Made by a program: the position numbers and the translations under genes
Assembly (NCBI GenBank): GCA_001689485.1
Contig: LUJQ01000003.1
Location: forward strand, 1 to 64,000
DNA length: 64,000 bases
Direction of reading: 5' to 3'
DNA from: Bacteroidales bacterium M6
Lineage (GTDB): Bacteria > Bacteroidota > Bacteroidia > Bacteroidales > Muribaculaceae
Shown here: piece by piece, positions 8,775 to 17,876 of the stretch
Numbering within the stretch: position 1 is the stretch's first letter
Layout: every line of letters begins with the position of its first letter
Notes under the pieces: generated by a model
Seen by the model: the letters and a program-made list of their open reading frames with translations, nothing else
Databases searched by the model: none
Told to the model about the DNA's origin: nothing

Positions 8775-9902
8775 TCAGGGGATATGCAGCAGGTCCCGGT
8801 AAATATCGAGTGCTGCGGCCATATCCTCGTCGGCCACCGGGGTGTTTACGGCAATGTCGCCGTAATCACGCAGAAGCGTGCAGTTTATCTCATCGACCGA
8901 GGCATTTTTTTTGTCATGATGCATGAATGACAGCAGGCGTTTATAATCGTCGCAGCTTATGTCAAAAGCCCCGTAATGGTGCGACACATAGGCCGCATAA
9001 CGATGCAGCTCACCAGAGGGGAATCCGCATTTCATGTGAGAAAGCACCAATGCCGCCACCATTCCGAAGGCAACCGCATAGCCATGCGACAACGGGGAAT
9101 GACGCTCAAGTGCCAACGCCTCGAACGCATGCGCAACGGTATGGCCGAAATTCAACGCACGTCTCACCCCTTTATCCTCCATATCGCGGTTTACAAAGCT
9201 GCATTTCACCGCAACGCTTTCCTGCAACAGGGCAAGCAATGAATCAGGGTCATAGGCCGTGACATCGTAACCCAGCAGCCGGTCGGTCATCTCTTTAGAA
9301 GTGAGAACGGCATGCTTAATCATTTCGGCATAACCGGCAAGAAGTTCCTGCGAGGTCAGCGTACGGAAAAACGTTGTGGAAATAACCACCAGTTCCGACT
9401 GCCTGAACAACCCCACCTCGTTTTTCAACGAATTGAAATTGATGCCTGTTTTGCCACCTACGGCGGCATCAACCGCACCCAAAAGCGTCGTAGGGATATT
9501 TATGAACGGGATGCCGCGTTTAAACGTGGATGCGGCAAAAGCCCCCATATCGGTAACAACACCGCCACCGAGATTTATTACAACCGATTTGCCGGTAGCA
9601 CCCCCGTCGCCGAGCTGCTTCCATATCATTGCCAGCGTGTCAATATTCTTGAACATTTCCCCGGCCTTGGTCATAATCACCTTCGCACCACCTATCGCCT
9701 TTGACTCGCTCTGCAGGCGTGGAAGCACAAACGAGGCGGTGTTGACATCCGCAATCACGAAAACCGAGGTGGGTGCCATCCGTTCGACTGCCTCGTCGAC
9801 AGCCTGGGCCACATGGTTGGTAAAAATTATAGTTTCTCCCGAACCGGCATCTGTCACACCGGCCTGGGGCTTAGAAGCAGCTTGGGATTCAATGGCTTTC
9901 AT
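8775..9902 (-). CDS. aroB: 3-dehydroquinate synthase AroB
   Basis: AroB converts DAHP to 3-dehydroquinate, step two of the shikimate pathway, using NAD and a divalent metal. The 375-residue protein contains NLGGGVVTDMGAFAAS (nucleotide-binding), INIPTTLLGAVDAAVGGKTG, and the metal-binding RALNFGHTVAHAFE. I chose ATG 9902 (MKAIES); the longer open frame upstream gives an unlikely basic, Cys-rich extension. The N-terminal 30 residues are loosely conserved. It lies 64 bases downstream of the HAD hydrolase gene and probably shares its transcript. Confidence 0.93.
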   Translation of the reverse strand: MKAIESQAASKPQAGVTDAGSGETIIFTNHVAQAVDEAVERMAPTSVFVIADVNTASFVLPRLQSESKAIGGAKVIMTKAGEMFKNIDTLAMIWKQLGDGGATGKSVVINLGGGVVTDMGAFAASTFKRGIPFINIPTTLLGAVDAAVGGKTGINFNSLKNEVGLFRQSELVVISTTFFRTLTSQELLAGYAEMIKHAVLTSKEMTDRLLGYDVTAYDPDSLLALLQESVAVKCSFVNRDMEDKGVRRALNFGHTVAHAFEALALERHSPLSHGYAVAFGMVAALVLSHMKCGFPSGELHRYAAYVSHHYGAFDISCDDYKRLLSFMHHDKKNASVDEINCTLLRDYGDIAVNTPVADEDMAAALDIYRDLLHIP

Positions 9903-9966
9903 AATAATAAGCAGTATTTTTAAGTAAATCGTAAAAATATGTATGTGGAACACGGCACGGAGAGCC

Positions 9967-10704
9967 TCAGCGGCGTCCTGCCAACTCCGGCAATATGTCG
10001 GCCACAGCCTCCATGGAGGGTAGCACGATGTGGGCCCCGGCCGTCCACATCTCCTCTTCAGGTATAGGCCCCGTAGTGACTGCAATGGTGAACGCTCCGG
10101 CATCAGAAGCCGATTTCACCCCGAGCGGGGCATTTTCAAGTGCCAACGACTCGAAAGGCCGGACACCTGCAAGATTCATCGCTTTCAAATATGGTTCGGG
10201 ATGGGGTTTGCAAAAAGTGACGTCATGCGATGTTATCCGCAACGTATCCGAAAAACCTCCGGGAAAGTCGGTAGCGAGCCGCTCAAGGCTTGACAACTGG
10301 CCGGACCCGGTAACAAGCACCCTCGTTATCCCATATTCAATCAGCATCCTTATAACACGGTCGGCACCGGCTACAATCCCGACACGGGGCAATTCGTTAA
10401 AATAACGAGTTTTCCGGGCATAAAGTTCGGTTTTCTCCTCAGCAGTCGCCTCCCTCCCGAACGACCGCTTGAACAGCATGTTGATTGTCTCGGCACCTGT
10501 CATCCCTTCGTAAAGGTAAAACTCGTCGCGGGTGCATGGAATCCCGATTTCCGACACCATCCTCTGCCATGCAAGCGTGTGCCCTTTCATGGAGTCAAGC
10601 AAAGTGCCGTCCATATCTATCAAGGCTGCCTTAGGGTCAAAGCTGCCGAAACCGTTGCGGGAGAGATAGCCGTCTACGGCCTCATCGATTGTCATTTTCA
10701 TCAT
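9967..10704 (-). CDS. HAD-superfamily phosphatase, beta-phosphoglucomutase-like
   Basis: A 245-residue HAD subfamily IA protein. Motif I is IDMDGTLLDS near residue 30 with the two catalytic aspartates. Motif II is the VLVTGSGQ strand, motif III the lysine in FCKPHPEPY, and motif IV the ALENAPLGVKSA segment. The helical cap after motif I is typical of sugar-phosphate phosphatases or phosphomutases. The substrate is unknown. Its start overlaps the end of the Crp/Fnr regulator gene by 23 bases, implying coupled translation. Confidence 0.85.
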   Translation of the reverse strand: MMKMTIDEAVDGYLSRNGFGSFDPKAALIDMDGTLLDSMKGHTLAWQRMVSEIGIPCTRDEFYLYEGMTGAETINMLFKRSFGREATAEEKTELYARKTRYFNELPRVGIVAGADRVIRMLIEYGITRVLVTGSGQLSSLERLATDFPGGFSDTLRITSHDVTFCKPHPEPYLKAMNLAGVRPFESLALENAPLGVKSASDAGAFTIAVTTGPIPEEEMWTAGAHIVLPSMEAVADILPELAGRR

Positions 10705-11332
10705 CTTTTAAGGGAATATGCAATTCATTGTCTTTAAGCTTTCGCCGCGACGGGGAATAACGCTCCCCCTTGATGCGGTAGAGGGTTTCCTTGGACAGGC
10801 CGAGAAACGATGCCACCTGCGTGGTGGTTGCACATTCCGACAGACGCGGGTACCGCTTCATAACCCATCGGTAACGCTCGTCGGCACTGAGCGACTGCAT
10901 CACGTCGACACGCTCCTCTAAAAACTGTTTATAATGAAGCAGGGCAACGTTAAGAAACAGTAATCCCTCTGTGTCGGTCACGGCATCGTAATCATCCAAA
11001 AGGTTTTTCACTTTCAGATGAGGTACGAATATCACATGCGTCGGTTCCAGGAAATGGATTGCCACCGTGTCGGGATGCGCTATGGCCACATGCCGCGAAA
11101 GCATCACGAACTCCCCTGCAAATGCAAACGAGAAAGTATGCTCCTTGCCTCCGGCAGTATAAAACAAACGCGCAGCCCCTTTGGTAAGGAAATAGGCGTA
11201 TGAGGAGAGGTCTTTTACCCCTTGCACAACATCACCTTTGGCAAACACATGCTCCCTCATCACCTTGCGCAGGTTGGCCTCCAAGGCCGGGGTGAGCTTT
11301 GCGAATTTACGGATGTGGTCGATAGGATGCAT
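10682..11332 (-). CDS. Crp/Fnr-family transcription regulator
   Basis: A 216-residue protein with an N-terminal cyclic-nucleotide-binding-like beta barrel (about residues 25-120) and a C-terminal winged helix-turn-helix (TTQVASFLGLSKETLYRIK, about residues 165-185). Cysteines for an iron-sulfur cluster are absent, so it is not an oxygen-sensing Fnr, and the cAMP-binding arginine-serine pair is not evident. ATG 11332 is preferred over a TTG at 11341. It overlaps the following HAD gene by 23 bases. Targets are unknown. Confidence 0.85.
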   Translation of the reverse strand: MHPIDHIRKFAKLTPALEANLRKVMREHVFAKGDVVQGVKDLSSYAYFLTKGAARLFYTAGGKEHTFSFAFAGEFVMLSRHVAIAHPDTVAIHFLEPTHVIFVPHLKVKNLLDDYDAVTDTEGLLFLNVALLHYKQFLEERVDVMQSLSADERYRWVMKRYPRLSECATTTQVASFLGLSKETLYRIKGERYSPSRRKLKDNELHIPLKDDENDNR

Positions 11333-11369
11333 GGCGTTCAATAAGTATGCGGATGCCCCGGCTGACTTA

Positions 11370-11837
11370 TCAGCGTGCGAATATCAGCGTATCGGGCGAG
11401 ATGGAAACGTTATATGGGATAGCCGACACCCTCGGGCGGGGCGAACGGATATAATAAAATGCAAACTGGCGGTCCCATGTGGGGAAGTCAAGGCGGCGGG
11501 TCTCCCCCGGCGGTATGCCCGCATAAAGATTTTTACGGACTTTATGCAGCTGCCTGCCCTGCGCGTCGAAATATGTGATATGGAAAATCACACGGTCAAG
11601 CTCCCTGCCGGAAAGATTGGTCAGGAACACGGTTTCACGTGTTGACCGCAAGGTTTTCTCATAGCCCGAGAAGCGAACCTCGGTTCCCGTAGCCGCCACC
11701 GTGTCCAAAAGCCCGGAATCACGGGCAGCCACCAAGGCGCCCTTGTCGGCCTTAAGCCCTTTACGTATGGAACTCTGCCTCTGCGCCCAAAACGGGATCG
11801 CACATAACAAAAGCAACATGAAGGCAACCGGACGCAT
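11370..11837 (-). CDS. Secreted protein of unknown function
   Basis: A 155-residue protein with a signal peptide (residues 1-18, ending PFWA-Q). The mature part looks like one Ig-like beta sandwich: segments such as ETVFLTNLSG and VIFHITYFDAQGRQLH resemble small FxLYD-type domains that decorate exported proteins. I do not recognise a named family. It sits on the same strand 37 bases upstream of the Crp/Fnr gene and downstream of another secreted unknown. Confidence 0.6.
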   Translation of the reverse strand: MRPVAFMLLLLCAIPFWAQRQSSIRKGLKADKGALVAARDSGLLDTVAATGTEVRFSGYEKTLRSTRETVFLTNLSGRELDRVIFHITYFDAQGRQLHKVRKNLYAGIPPGETRRLDFPTWDRQFAFYYIRSPRPRVSAIPYNVSISPDTLIFAR

Positions 11838-11882
11838 AATCGTTCTAGCGGATTAATGTAAATGGATGTTGTGGATTATGGG

Positions 11883-12476
11883 TTACAGGTAGCGCGGTTT
11901 AAGCGGCTCCCCCAGCCCGGCAGGCCAAATGCGCAGAAGCCCGTCAAGCTCGCGGGCACGGTCGTGACGCTCCCGCAGCAGCGAGCGGAACATATATGGC
12001 AATATCCGCCAAGGCACGAATTCCAATCCTTCGTGCACCTCCGTCATCGACAGACGCGCATCATCTGTAAGGTGGAGGGTGAAACGCCTGGGCGACGACA
12101 AATCAACACCGTCACAACGGGTGAATATGCGGCTGTCGTAATATCCCTTCCTTGCCGACGGCGAACACCACCCCATCACGGTTCCCGGCACAATGCCGGC
12201 ACGCGGCGAATCCAAAATAACAAGCAGATACCCGTTGCCGGAATGTTTCGGGGATCCGGGAGGCATACCGGGGATTATGGCTATGCGGGCGCCATCGGCA
12301 GTGGCGCTCCATATACCCTCCACCGCATCCGACGGGTGTGCCGTCAGCATTTCCCTGACGGCGGCATCGTCAATACCCTTCTCCACCCACGACGAGGCTG
12401 GGATGGGATTATGCCCGGCAGCGACCGCCGAAAATGAGAGCGCCAATGCGCAGGCCATGGAGAGAATACGGCTCAT
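11883..12476 (-). CDS. Secreted protein of unknown function, coupled to DUF3078 gene
   Basis: A 197-residue protein with a signal peptide of about 20 residues (MSRILSMACALALSF onward). The mature domain starts with a short helical part (VEKGIDDAAVREML), followed by strands (VEGIWSATADGARIAII and later KGYYDSRIF) that suggest a small beta-rich fold. The ATG at 12476 overlaps the stop codon of the DUF3078 gene in an ATGA arrangement, which supports this start and translational coupling. I recognise no function. Confidence 0.65.
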   Translation of the reverse strand: MSRILSMACALALSFSAVAAGHNPIPASSWVEKGIDDAAVREMLTAHPSDAVEGIWSATADGARIAIIPGMPPGSPKHSGNGYLLVILDSPRAGIVPGTVMGWCSPSARKGYYDSRIFTRCDGVDLSSPRRFTLHLTDDARLSMTEVHEGLEFVPWRILPYMFRSLLRERHDRARELDGLLRIWPAGLGEPLKPRYL

Positions 12477-13951
12477 GAACGCGAGAACCGGTAAGAGAAC
12501 CCTATCGAAAGAATTTCCTTGAATTGCCACTTATGCCATGATGTATCCTCCATCGGAAGGGCATCTGACTGATAACGCAGATGGGCAAAAATCTTCGTGG
12601 AAAGGAATTTGTTGATATTGAATGTTATAGTGTTCTCCCAGTCGCCCTGCACATATTCATAATCGGTAAACATGAACAGGCGGGAGAAATACTCTATATT
12701 ATAGGCCAGTTTCCAGCGTAAGGTCAGTTCCGCACTCGAACCGTACTGGCTTATCGACTGATGCCCCTCCTCGATGCCGAATGCCGTAGGGTTCAGGCGT
12801 GAATTCGTGCAGGTTTTCAAATTATAGGAAAGCGGCGATATGGCAGCCGTGAAATTGAGAGTCTTTTTCGGATTCTCATAATTGTAGGTCATACCGACAC
12901 CGAGGTTAAGTTCGGAAGGTGACAAAAACGCTGCTATAAGGTCTTCGCTGTTGGTGCGGTAGCTGTTGAGCAACTGTGTCTTGAACTGTGCAGTAACCGA
13001 ATAATACCACCGCTTTGCCGCTTTCAGACCGAACTTGGTGTTAACCTGGAAAAGGTCTTCGGAAATATTATATGCGTGCAATGTATCCTCAGGGGCGTTG
13101 TTAAGGCCGAGTTTGTATTGCACAGAGGTCTCGAAAATCAGGTTCGGATGGAACGCCTGGTTCAACTTTATGTCATAAAACAGGTTGAGGATGGCGTTGA
13201 GGTTGGATTTACCACCCTGGTACCAGTTCGGCGATATATAAGCCTGTGAAAACTGCAGCGACCCGTCAAAATTATGAAGCCAGTTTATGCGGCCGAGGTC
13301 TACGGGCTTGGCAACGCCTACCATCTCGTTTACGTCGCGCGTGAATTCCGTCACGGTAATTTTGGCCTGCGACGGGTCGGCTTCCATATGGAACTCTTTC
13401 GGCGGACGCGGCATAGAGGCAAGATTATATCGTACCAGCTCTGGGTGCTCGACCATGAATTTCTGCATAAACACCCGGTTACGGTTGTCGCGATAAACGG
13501 CACGTTCAGCCCAGTTAAGTTCCACCGGGGCGGGAGCGTCGGGATTGAGCGCGTCAGGTTCCGTTTCGGGCAATTGCATTGAATAGGTGCTGAAAACCAA
13601 AGGCAGGAAGGAACGTTCGGCCAACAGCATATCGTCGACCACGAGTGTGGAGTCGATAACCAGTTCGCGTGCACCGAACATTTCAGGATCCAACGGGTTG
13701 CCTTCCGCATCGGTCAGATCCCATAACGACGGCTCGGCATTGCGGCTTTTCAACGCACGACGGGGACGCTTGGCTTTGGCTGGCTTAACCGCCGGGGCAG
13801 CCTGGGTTGCGGCAACAACAACCGTGTCGGTGCTTACCGTCTCACCGTCGATAAGCATCTCGTCAAACAACGACTGGGCCGATGCCGGCACACCGGCAGA
13901 CATGAAGGCAACAAATAGTGAAAATGCGACAAATATCCTATTGGTTTTCAT
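12473..13951 (-). CDS. DUF3078-family outer-membrane protein
   Basis: A 492-residue exported protein. The signal peptide is residues 1-24 (ending ASAQ-S), followed by a charged linker with many Arg/Lys near residues 50-65. The C-terminal half contains the DUF3078 pattern: WLHNFDGSLQFSQAYISPNW, repeated aromatic beta strands and a C-terminal GFSYRFSRS end typical of a barrel. ATG 13951 was chosen because it starts the signal peptide. The promoter box ends only four bases before this ATG. The gene overlaps the next by 4 bases. Role unknown. Confidence 0.8.
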   Translation of the reverse strand: MKTNRIFVAFSLFVAFMSAGVPASAQSLFDEMLIDGETVSTDTVVVAATQAAPAVKPAKAKRPRRALKSRNAEPSLWDLTDAEGNPLDPEMFGARELVIDSTLVVDDMLLAERSFLPLVFSTYSMQLPETEPDALNPDAPAPVELNWAERAVYRDNRNRVFMQKFMVEHPELVRYNLASMPRPPKEFHMEADPSQAKITVTEFTRDVNEMVGVAKPVDLGRINWLHNFDGSLQFSQAYISPNWYQGGKSNLNAILNLFYDIKLNQAFHPNLIFETSVQYKLGLNNAPEDTLHAYNISEDLFQVNTKFGLKAAKRWYYSVTAQFKTQLLNSYRTNSEDLIAAFLSPSELNLGVGMTYNYENPKKTLNFTAAISPLSYNLKTCTNSRLNPTAFGIEEGHQSISQYGSSAELTLRWKLAYNIEYFSRLFMFTDYEYVQGDWENTITFNINKFLSTKIFAHLRYQSDALPMEDTSWHKWQFKEILSIGFSYRFSRS

Positions 13952-13955
13952 AACG

Positions 13956-13986
13956 CAAAGATACTCACTTTCCGGCAAAATCCAAA
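13956..13986 (-). promoter_or_regulatory. Promoter placed almost on the start codon of the DUF3078 gene
   Basis: Minus strand: TTTG at 13983-13986, a 19-base spacer and TATCTTTG at 13956-13963. Only four bases (CGTT) separate the box from the ATG at 13951. With initiation about six bases after the box, as seen for the SRP RNA, transcription would begin at the ATG itself, giving a leaderless mRNA. Confidence 0.6.
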
Positions 13987-14102
13987 ACCGGCACCCCACA
14001 CAGGCCACCAGGTCCCGACGCCAGCACATCAGGCCGCAGACGGCACCTCCCTGCCAAGGACGGACGCAGGGGGGTGATTCAGAAAAATTGACACGTAAAT
14101 GG

Positions 14103-14135
14103 TTGGAGGGGAATACGGAAATTTTTGTAACTTTG
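14103..14135 (+). promoter_or_regulatory. Probable pheT promoter
   Basis: TAACTTTG at 14128-14135 is a perfect -7 box; TTG at 14103-14105 with a 22-base spacer is a weaker -33 element. Transcription from about 14141 would carry a leader of about 217 bases that contains the whole repeat element at 14170-14338. The remainder of the gap 13987-14100 shows nothing recognisable. Confidence 0.45.
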
Positions 14136-14169
14136 CCGTTTGAACGGAGGAAGGCACCATGTTCCAAGG

Positions 14170-14338
14170 AGTTGTCTGAAAATTTTTCCAACAGATTTTT
14201 AGAGAGGTGGATAGCGGGATTTACGGGGTTTGAGAAGTGAGCGATGCGCCGCATCGATAGCTGCCAGGACCCAGTTCGTCGATAAAAACCGCCTAAAAAT
14301 CAGCAGACAATCCCATCGAAGGATTTTTACACAACCTC
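14170..14338 (+). repeat. MITE-like inverted-repeat element, copy 1 (upstream of pheT)
   Basis: About 169 bases nearly identical in architecture to the element at 55237-55404, read on the opposite strand there. Shared blocks include TTGTCT with AAAATTTTTCCAA at one end, AGATTTTTAGAG, GGTTTGA, GAGCGATGC with a nearby GCATCG (internal palindrome), and CCTAAAAATCAGCAGACAAT followed by a diverged inverted end. The ends are imperfect inverted repeats. It encodes no protein and ends 20 bases before the pheT start codon. Confidence 0.7.
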
Positions 14339-14357
14339 TAAAACAACGAATCAAACG

Positions 14358-16832
14358 ATGAATATATCTTACAACTGGCTTAAGGATTATCTCGACATCG
14401 AGATGACACCGCGACAAGTGACCGAGGCCCTGACTTCCATCGGCCTCGAAACCGACGGGCTCGAAGAGGTCGAATCAATCAAAGGCGGCCTTAAGGGGCT
14501 TGTAATAGGCAAGGTGCTCACATGCGTGGAGCATCCCGACAGCGACCACCTGCACATAACCACCGTAGACCTCGGCAACGGCGAACCGACACAGATTGTG
14601 TGCGGTGCACCGAATGTTGCGGCAGGCCAGACCGTAGTGGTGGCAACAGTAGGCACAACGCTCTACGATGGCGACAAGGAATTCCAGATAAAACGCTCGA
14701 AAATCCGAGGCGTTGAATCGCTAGGCATGATATGCGCCGAGGATGAAATCGGAGTCGGCCAAAGCCACGACGGCATCATCGTGATTCCCGAAGAAGGCGC
14801 CCCTGCGCCCGGCACCCCCGCAGCTGAATTCTACAATCTTCAGAGCGACTGGGTGATGGAGGTCGACCTGACCCCCAACCGCATCGACGCCGCCTCGCAC
14901 TACGGCGTGGCACGCGACCTTGCTGCCTACACCGACTGCCACCTCGGCCATGCATCACTCCGCCGTCCGGGTGTAGAGGCATTCGCATCCGACCGCCCCG
15001 ACGGTGCCATAGAGGTGGAAGTGGCCGACCTTCAAGGCGCCCCGCGCTATAGCGGCCTCACCATCCGCAATGTCACCGTGAAAGAAAGCCCCGAATGGCT
15101 GCGTCAACGCCTTGAAGCCATCGGTGTGCGCTCAATCAACAATATCGTCGACATAACGAACTATATACTCCACGGCATCGGGCAGCCGCTCCACTGCTTC
15201 GACCTGAACACAATCGAAGGCAACCGCATCGTGGTGCGCACCTGCCCAGCAGGCTCACCGTTCACAACCCTCGACGGGGTGGAACGCAAGCTCGACGAAG
15301 CCGACCTCATGATTTGCGACGCGGCAAAACCACTGTGTATCGCAGGAGTGTTCGGCGGACTTGATTCAGGTGTCACAGAAAAAACCACCGACATCTTCCT
15401 GGAAAGCGCCTATTTCAACCCCACACGGGTGCGCCGCACAGCACGCCGCCACGGATTGTCAACCGACGCCTCGTTCCGCTACGAGCGCGGTCTCGACCCC
15501 AATGCCACGATGTATGCACTGAAACTTGCCGCACTTATGGTAAAAGAACTCGCCGGGGGCGAAATCTGCGGCGAACCGGTCGACATATACCCCGAAAAGG
15601 TAGAACCGTTCCGTGTAACCCTGGGCTACCAATACCTCAACGGACTTATCGGCAAGGAAATCCCGCAAGATACGGTAGATGCCATACTCCGCTCGCTCGA
15701 AATGGAGATTGCCGAACGGCGCGAAGGTGAAATCGACCTGCTTGTGCCGACCTACAGGGTCGATGTGCAGCGCCCGTGCGACGTTGTGGAGGATGTGTTG
15801 CGCATCTACGGCTATAACAACGTCGAGATTTCAACCACCGTACATTCCTCATTGCAGCTCAAATCAATCACCGACGAGGCCGACGACCTGCAACGCCTCA
15901 TCTCCGAGCAACTGACCGCATGCGGGTTCAACGAAATCCTCAACAACTCGCTGACAGCCGAGGCTTACTATACCGGCCTTACGACCTACCCCGCAGCAAA
16001 CTGCGTGAAACTGCTCAACCCGCTCAGCAACGACCTATGCGTTATGCGCCAGACCCTGCTGTTCGGCGGACTTGAATCAATAGCCCATAACGTCAACCGA
16101 AAAGCCAACGACCTGGCATTCTACGAATTCGGGAACGTGTACTTTTTCAACCCCGAAGCCGGACAGACCGACGGGAACACGCTCGCACCATTCAGCGAGG
16201 GCGCCCGCCTGGCACTGTGGATGACCGGGAACTCACGCACAGGCAACTGGGCACGCCCGGCAGAAGAGGCCACCTTCTTCGACCTCAAGGCAATGGTCGC
16301 CAACATTTTCGCACGGCTCGGCATCACCGAGAAAGAGCTTTCATGGGAAAAACTTACAGGTAACGACATCTTCTCGGCAGCACTCGAAATCAGGACACGT
16401 TCAGGCAAAACACTCGGGGAAGCCGGGCTTATTGCCAAAACAATGCTGGCCAAATGCGACATCAAGCAACCTGTGGCCTACGCCCAGCTCGACTGGGACG
16501 CACTGGTGAAACTTGCCGTGAAGAAAAAGGTGCAGTTCACACCGCTGCCCAAAACACAGGCCGTGAAACGCGACCTCGCCCTGTTAATCGACAAAACAGT
16601 GACAATGGCACAAATCGAGGCCATTGTCAGGGAAAGCGAACGCAAACTGCTCCGCGAGGTGACGCTGTTCGACGTATATGAAGGGAAAAGCCTGCCCGAA
16701 GGAAAGAAATCATATGCAATCTCTATGACGCTCCAGGATGACGAAAAAACCTTGCAGGACAAACAGATTGACGCCGCAATGGCCAAAATCATCAAGAACC
16801 TCCAGGCCAAAGCCGGGGCAGAGCTGAGATAA
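14358..16832 (+). CDS. pheT: Phenylalanine-tRNA ligase beta subunit
   Basis: The beta subunit of the alpha2-beta2 enzyme that charges tRNA-Phe. The 824-residue protein has the N-terminal NWLKDYLDI start, a tRNA-binding OB domain (about residues 40-150; HPDSDHLHITTVD), the B3/B4 editing domain (about 210-390), B5 (about 400-475), the catalytic-like core, and a C-terminal ferredoxin-fold anticodon-binding domain (about 730-824; PKTQAVKRDLALLID). Length is normal. pheS is not in the window, so the subunits are encoded apart, as is usual in Bacteroidetes as far as I know. The leader contains the repeat element. Confidence 0.96.
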   Translation: MNISYNWLKDYLDIEMTPRQVTEALTSIGLETDGLEEVESIKGGLKGLVIGKVLTCVEHPDSDHLHITTVDLGNGEPTQIVCGAPNVAAGQTVVVATVGTTLYDGDKEFQIKRSKIRGVESLGMICAEDEIGVGQSHDGIIVIPEEGAPAPGTPAAEFYNLQSDWVMEVDLTPNRIDAASHYGVARDLAAYTDCHLGHASLRRPGVEAFASDRPDGAIEVEVADLQGAPRYSGLTIRNVTVKESPEWLRQRLEAIGVRSINNIVDITNYILHGIGQPLHCFDLNTIEGNRIVVRTCPAGSPFTTLDGVERKLDEADLMICDAAKPLCIAGVFGGLDSGVTEKTTDIFLESAYFNPTRVRRTARRHGLSTDASFRYERGLDPNATMYALKLAALMVKELAGGEICGEPVDIYPEKVEPFRVTLGYQYLNGLIGKEIPQDTVDAILRSLEMEIAERREGEIDLLVPTYRVDVQRPCDVVEDVLRIYGYNNVEISTTVHSSLQLKSITDEADDLQRLISEQLTACGFNEILNNSLTAEAYYTGLTTYPAANCVKLLNPLSNDLCVMRQTLLFGGLESIAHNVNRKANDLAFYEFGNVYFFNPEAGQTDGNTLAPFSEGARLALWMTGNSRTGNWARPAEEATFFDLKAMVANIFARLGITEKELSWEKLTGNDIFSAALEIRTRSGKTLGEAGLIAKTMLAKCDIKQPVAYAQLDWDALVKLAVKKKVQFTPLPKTQAVKRDLALLIDKTVTMAQIEAIVRESERKLLREVTLFDVYEGKSLPEGKKSYAISMTLQDDEKTLQDKQIDAAMAKIIKNLQAKAGAELR

Positions 16833-16892
16833 CGGGCTGCCTCAAACAAAAACTCATGACAATAATCATAAAACGAACTATAACATTACAAT

Positions 16893-17606
16893 ATGGGACG
16901 CGCATTTGAATATCGCAAAGCCAGAAAAATGAAACGCTGGGGTAATATGTCGAGAACATTCACCCGCATCGGTAAGGAAATCACTATCGCCGTGAAAGCA
17001 GGCGGCCCCGACCCCACTACCAACCCCCGCCTCCGAGCGCTGATGCAGAACGCCAAGGCTGAAAACATGCCAAAGGACACCGTTGAACGCGCAATCAAAA
17101 AAGCAACCGACAAGGACGCAAAGGATTACAAGGAAATCACCTACGAGGGATACGGCCCCTTCGGCATCGCGATTTTCGTAGAAGCCGCTACCGACAACAA
17201 CACACGCACCGTGGCCAACGTGCGCTCATATTTCACCAAACATGGCGGTTCGCTCGGCACACAGGGTTCGCTCACCTTCCTGTTCGACCACAAGGTGATG
17301 CTGAAAATCCAGCCCAAGCCCGAAATGTCGCTCGAAGACCTCGAACTGGAACTCATCGACTACGGTGTTGACGAACTGGAAGCCGACGAAGATGCAATCG
17401 TGCTCTACGGCCCCTTCGAGGAATACTCCAACATCCAGCAATATCTTGAAGGTAACGGCTTCGAAATCCTTTCAACGGAATTCGTCCGTATCCCCAACGA
17501 CGTAAAAGAGGTGACCGACGAACAGCGCGAAACCCTCGACAAACTCCTCGAAAAGCTCGAAGAGGACGAGGATGTGCAGAACGTATTCCACAACATCGCC
17601 GAATAA
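16893..17606 (+). CDS. yebC: YebC/PmpR-family translation or transcription factor
   Basis: A 237-residue YebC/TACO1-family protein. It shows the conserved lysine/arginine-rich N-terminus (MGRAFEYRKARKMKRWGNMS), the ARxGGPDPxxNPRLR motif and NMPKDTVERAIKKA, and a TYEGYGPFGIAIFVEAATDN segment. The family has been described both as DNA-binding regulators and, more recently, as ribosome-associated factors that help at polyproline stretches. It follows pheT by 60 bases on the same strand. A strong hairpin follows its stop codon. Confidence 0.92.
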   Translation: MGRAFEYRKARKMKRWGNMSRTFTRIGKEITIAVKAGGPDPTTNPRLRALMQNAKAENMPKDTVERAIKKATDKDAKDYKEITYEGYGPFGIAIFVEAATDNNTRTVANVRSYFTKHGGSLGTQGSLTFLFDHKVMLKIQPKPEMSLEDLELELIDYGVDELEADEDAIVLYGPFEEYSNIQQYLEGNGFEILSTEFVRIPNDVKEVTDEQRETLDKLLEKLEEDEDVQNVFHNIAE

Positions 17607-17628
17607 TTGCGAAACAACCCTCACCAAG

Positions 17629-17655
17629 TAGAGACGGGATAGCATCCCGTCTCTA
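17629..17655. repeat. REP-like palindrome after yebC (possible terminator)
   Basis: A perfect 12-base stem (TAGAGACGGGAT at 17629-17640, its complement at 17644-17655) with a 3-base AGC loop. There is no U-tract, so it is not a classical intrinsic terminator, although it could stop RNA decay or act with Rho. The GAGACGnnAT...ATnnCGTCTC form resembles palindromic repeats I recall from Bacteroidetes intergenic regions. Confidence 0.6.
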
Positions 17656-17717
17656 TTAGCATCACCTCTCTATTAGCATCATCTCTCTATTAGCATCATC
17701 TCTCTATTAGCATCATC
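17650..17717. repeat. 17-bp minisatellite, four units
   Basis: Four head-to-tail units of TCTCTATTAGCATCATC at 17650-17666 (two bases differ in unit 1), 17667-17683, 17684-17700 and 17701-17717, followed by degenerate copies to about 17745. The first unit begins inside the right arm of the preceding hairpin. Confidence 0.9.
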
Positions 17718-17876
17718 TCTCTATCATTATCTATCATTATCCTCTCTATTCCAATCCCTCTTTATCAACCCCCTCCTCTATCCCCACTTCTCTCTTCTCA
17801 CCCACCCCCTCTTTCCATCCATCCCTCTCATCCACAAACATCTCCCCTTTTTATCCCACCTAATCTCTGACAAGTA
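17718..17876 (+). other. Pyrimidine-rich, G-poor tract before ribE
   Basis: On the plus strand this stretch is almost free of G and very rich in C and T down to the ribE start. C-rich, G-poor RNA is the known signature of Rho-utilisation sites, so termination of the pheT-yebC transcript by Rho is plausible. No promoter box is obvious for ribE. Confidence 0.45.

Noticed and set aside
14170..14338. T-box or peptide attenuator for pheT
   Set aside because: The same sequence occurs before ybeY, no Phe-rich leader peptide is present, and T-box core motifs are missing; a dispersed repeat explains it better.
17650..17745. CRISPR array
   Set aside because: The 17-base units are directly adjacent with no spacers and no cas genes are nearby; it is a minisatellite.
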